Assembly (NCBI GenBank): GCA_041650375.1
Contig: JBAZLH010000006.1
Span: 1-31,735, forward strand
DNA from: UBA6220 sp041650375
Lineage (GTDB): Bacteria > Patescibacteriota > Minisyncoccia > Minisyncoccales > Minisyncoccaceae
Direction: 5' to 3'
DNA length: 31,735 nucleotides
In this document: positions 30,568 to 31,735 of the stretch, piece by piece
Layout of the letters: each line of letters opens with the position of its first letter
Position numbering within the stretch: position 1 is the stretch's first letter
The notes under the pieces: model-generated
Told to the model about the DNA's origin: nothing
The model's input: only the letters and a program-made list of their open reading frames with translations
Database searches by the model: none
Translations under genes and position numbers: made by a program

Positions 30568-31291
30568 AAATTTCTTGGGTCAAAATTTTATATCCTTCAT
30601 CCGACGGATGGAACGAATCAACCGAATAATGCGGCCCGTCTTTTTTAAAAATATTTTCCGTTGGGGTGGCGATATCAATATATTTAAGATTTTTTTCGCG
30701 GGCTATCTCTTTGATTATTTTATTAAAAACTATGGTTCTCTGCCTGAAGTAAGCGTCATACGGCGGCAAATAAACCGTGCTTGACCCGATAAACGGAAGG
30801 CTGATTAAATAAACATTGGCATTGGTTTGTTTAAGCAAACTATCAACGATATATTCATATTTGTTTTTAAAATCATCTTCGCCGGTCCTCTCGCGCACAT
30901 CGTTTACTCCGATAAGAACTGTCACGATATCCGGCTTGCCGGAAATAACCGGATCAAGCAGATTGCCAATCACGTCCTCGGCTCTGGCGCCCAACAAAGA
31001 ATAATCTTGCAAGATTACTTCGTTATTGTTTTTCGCCATATCTTTTGCCAACAAATAAGGGTAAGAATTCTCATACGAACTCGCTCCCACGCCGGCGGTT
31101 AAACTGTCCCCCAAGGCCGCGTATTTTATTTTTTGCGTACCCATTTGATTAATGTCGTAAATGTATTGGTTATCAACGATATTCAACCCTCCGGCGCTGA
31201 TTCGGTTGTAAACATTGGCGTAAGCAAACCACATATAACCAATGATTATAATTCCGGCCAAAATTAAAATTATGAGCCAATCTTTTTTCAT
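30548..31291 (-). CDS. SGNH/GDSL-family hydrolase, membrane-anchored
   Basis: An N-terminal helix (about 5-23, WLIILILAGIIIIGYMWF) anchors this 247-aa enzyme outside. Block I is GDSLTAG with nucleophile Ser63, block II has Gly101 (LLGARAED), block III is GVND with Asn130, and block V is DSFHPSD with Asp225 and His228, so the catalytic set is complete. Members are esterases or acetyl transferases acting on surface glycans, lipids or peptidoglycan. The gene begins 3 nt after the slipin stop and its end overlaps the acyltransferase gene. Together with AT3 it may acetylate or deacetylate a surface polymer (inference). Confidence 0.93.
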   Translation of the reverse strand: MKKDWLIILILAGIIIIGYMWFAYANVYNRISAGGLNIVDNQYIYDINQMGTQKIKYAALGDSLTAGVGASSYENSYPYLLAKDMAKNNNEVILQDYSLLGARAEDVIGNLLDPVISGKPDIVTVLIGVNDVRERTGEDDFKNKYEYIVDSLLKQTNANVYLISLPFIGSSTVYLPPYDAYFRQRTIVFNKIIKEIAREKNLKYIDIATPTENIFKKDGPHYSVDSFHPSDEGYKILTQEIYGNVDY

Positions 31292-31294
31292 AAG

Positions 31295-31735
31295 CTATTC
31301 GCCCGCGTCACCCTTTATTACGCCAATGGCTTCTTTCACCGTGGTCATAAATTGGGCCGGGAAAATAATCGTGGAATTTTTTTCAACGCTGATTTCCGCC
31401 ATGGTTTGCAAAGTTCTTAATTGCAAGGCTACCGGATGGCTGGCAATCAAATCAGCCGCTTGCCCTAATTTTTCAGCCGCCTGGAACTCACCTTGCGCCG
31501 CGACAATCTTCGCCCTCCTTTCCCTTTCCGCTTCGGCTTCTTTGGCCATGGCCCTTTGCATATTTTCCGGCAAAGTAATGTCTTTTATTTCCACCGCCAT
31601 CACTTGCACCCCCCATGGTTCAGTGTGCGCGTCTATTACGTTTTTTATTTGGCTGTTGATATCCGTTGTTTGCGACAAAAGCTGGTCCAGCTGAAATTGA
31701 CCCACCACGTTTCTAACCGTGGTTTGGGAAATTTG
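31295..31735 (-). CDS. Slipin/stomatin-like SPFH protein (5' part off-window)
   Basis: The visible 146 residues are the C-terminal part of a prokaryotic stomatin (slipin). The SPFH region shows QISQTTVRNVVGQFQLDQLL, then HTEPWGVQVMAVEIKDITLP. A coiled coil rich in Ala/Glu/Arg follows (MQRAMAKEAEAERERRAKIV), then ALQLRTLQTMAEIS and a STIIFPAQF tail. Slipins form membrane-microdomain cages and are often paired with NfeD proteases; any NfeD gene would lie outside the window. The frame is open to the edge at 31735, so the true start is missing. It precedes the SGNH gene by 3 nt. Confidence 0.93.
   Translation of the reverse strand, partial: QISQTTVRNVVGQFQLDQLLSQTTDINSQIKNVIDAHTEPWGVQVMAVEIKDITLPENMQRAMAKEAEAERERRAKIVAAQGEFQAAEKLGQAADLIASHPVALQLRTLQTMAEISVEKNSTIIFPAQFMTTVKEAIGVIKGDAGE

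Noticed and set aside
1..31735. Recoding of TGA as glycine, as in some CPR groups
   Set aside because: All recognised genes read through completely without in-frame TGA, so the standard bacterial code fits.

Overview
The window looks like chromosomal DNA of a Patescibacteria/CPR (Parcubacteria-type) bacterium. This is inferred from gene content and style, not from a marker gene. The DNA is AT-rich and uses ordinary TAA/TAG/TGA stops. Shine-Dalgarno sites are few and several genes have a -10 hexamer only 7-8 nt before the ATG. Housekeeping enzymes are pared down (a UvrA without its insertion domain, a pyruvate kinase without its C-terminal domain), while long Cys-rich surface proteins are present. 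Every gene lies on the minus strand except pyruvate kinase. No rRNA, tRNA, CRISPR array, IS element or phage gene was seen, and no gene-free stretch exceeds about 180 bases.

Layout in rising coordinates (minus-strand operons read right to left): (1) 1-4424, excision repair uvrB-uvrA, with uvrA cut by the window edge. (2) 4555-7341, a secreted 928-aa protein with a glycine-rich domain and nine copies of a four-cysteine W-x-W-x-C module. (3) 7452-12227, a MacAB-like ABC operon: adaptor, ATPase, two permeases, strong terminator. (4) 12404-15365, small membrane-protein units and an orphan family-3 solute-binding protein. (5) 15487-16512, plus-strand pyruvate kinase, convergent with a Gmad2-domain lipoprotein-like gene. 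(6) 17321-22406, a tight six-gene operon: putative anti-sigma-like membrane protein, DUF5666-like protein, adaptor, ATPase, permease, second DUF5666-like protein. (7) 22491-28430, a 1047-aa membrane-anchored surface protein, a sensor histidine kinase, an anchored Cys-containing protein and an ECF-type sigma factor. (8) 28611-29364, a 60-aa DUF5668-like membrane protein, a DUF4342 protein and a 12-cysteine mini-protein. (9) 29440-31735, slipin, SGNH hydrolase and acyltransferase-3.

The most interesting reading concerns 17.3-28.6 kb. The sigma gene has a sigma-70-type promoter (TTGATT-N17-TATAAT). The next operon downstream starts with a motif resembling ECF promoters (TGAACC-N17-CGTA), placed immediately before its first ATG. 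A surface receptor-like protein, a histidine kinase without a response regulator, an ECF sigma factor, a candidate anti-sigma protein and an ABC exporter therefore form a plausible envelope-sensing circuit. This is inference from gene order and promoter pattern. The second striking item is a perfectly paired three-way-junction structure (28801-28849) just upstream of the 60-aa membrane gene.
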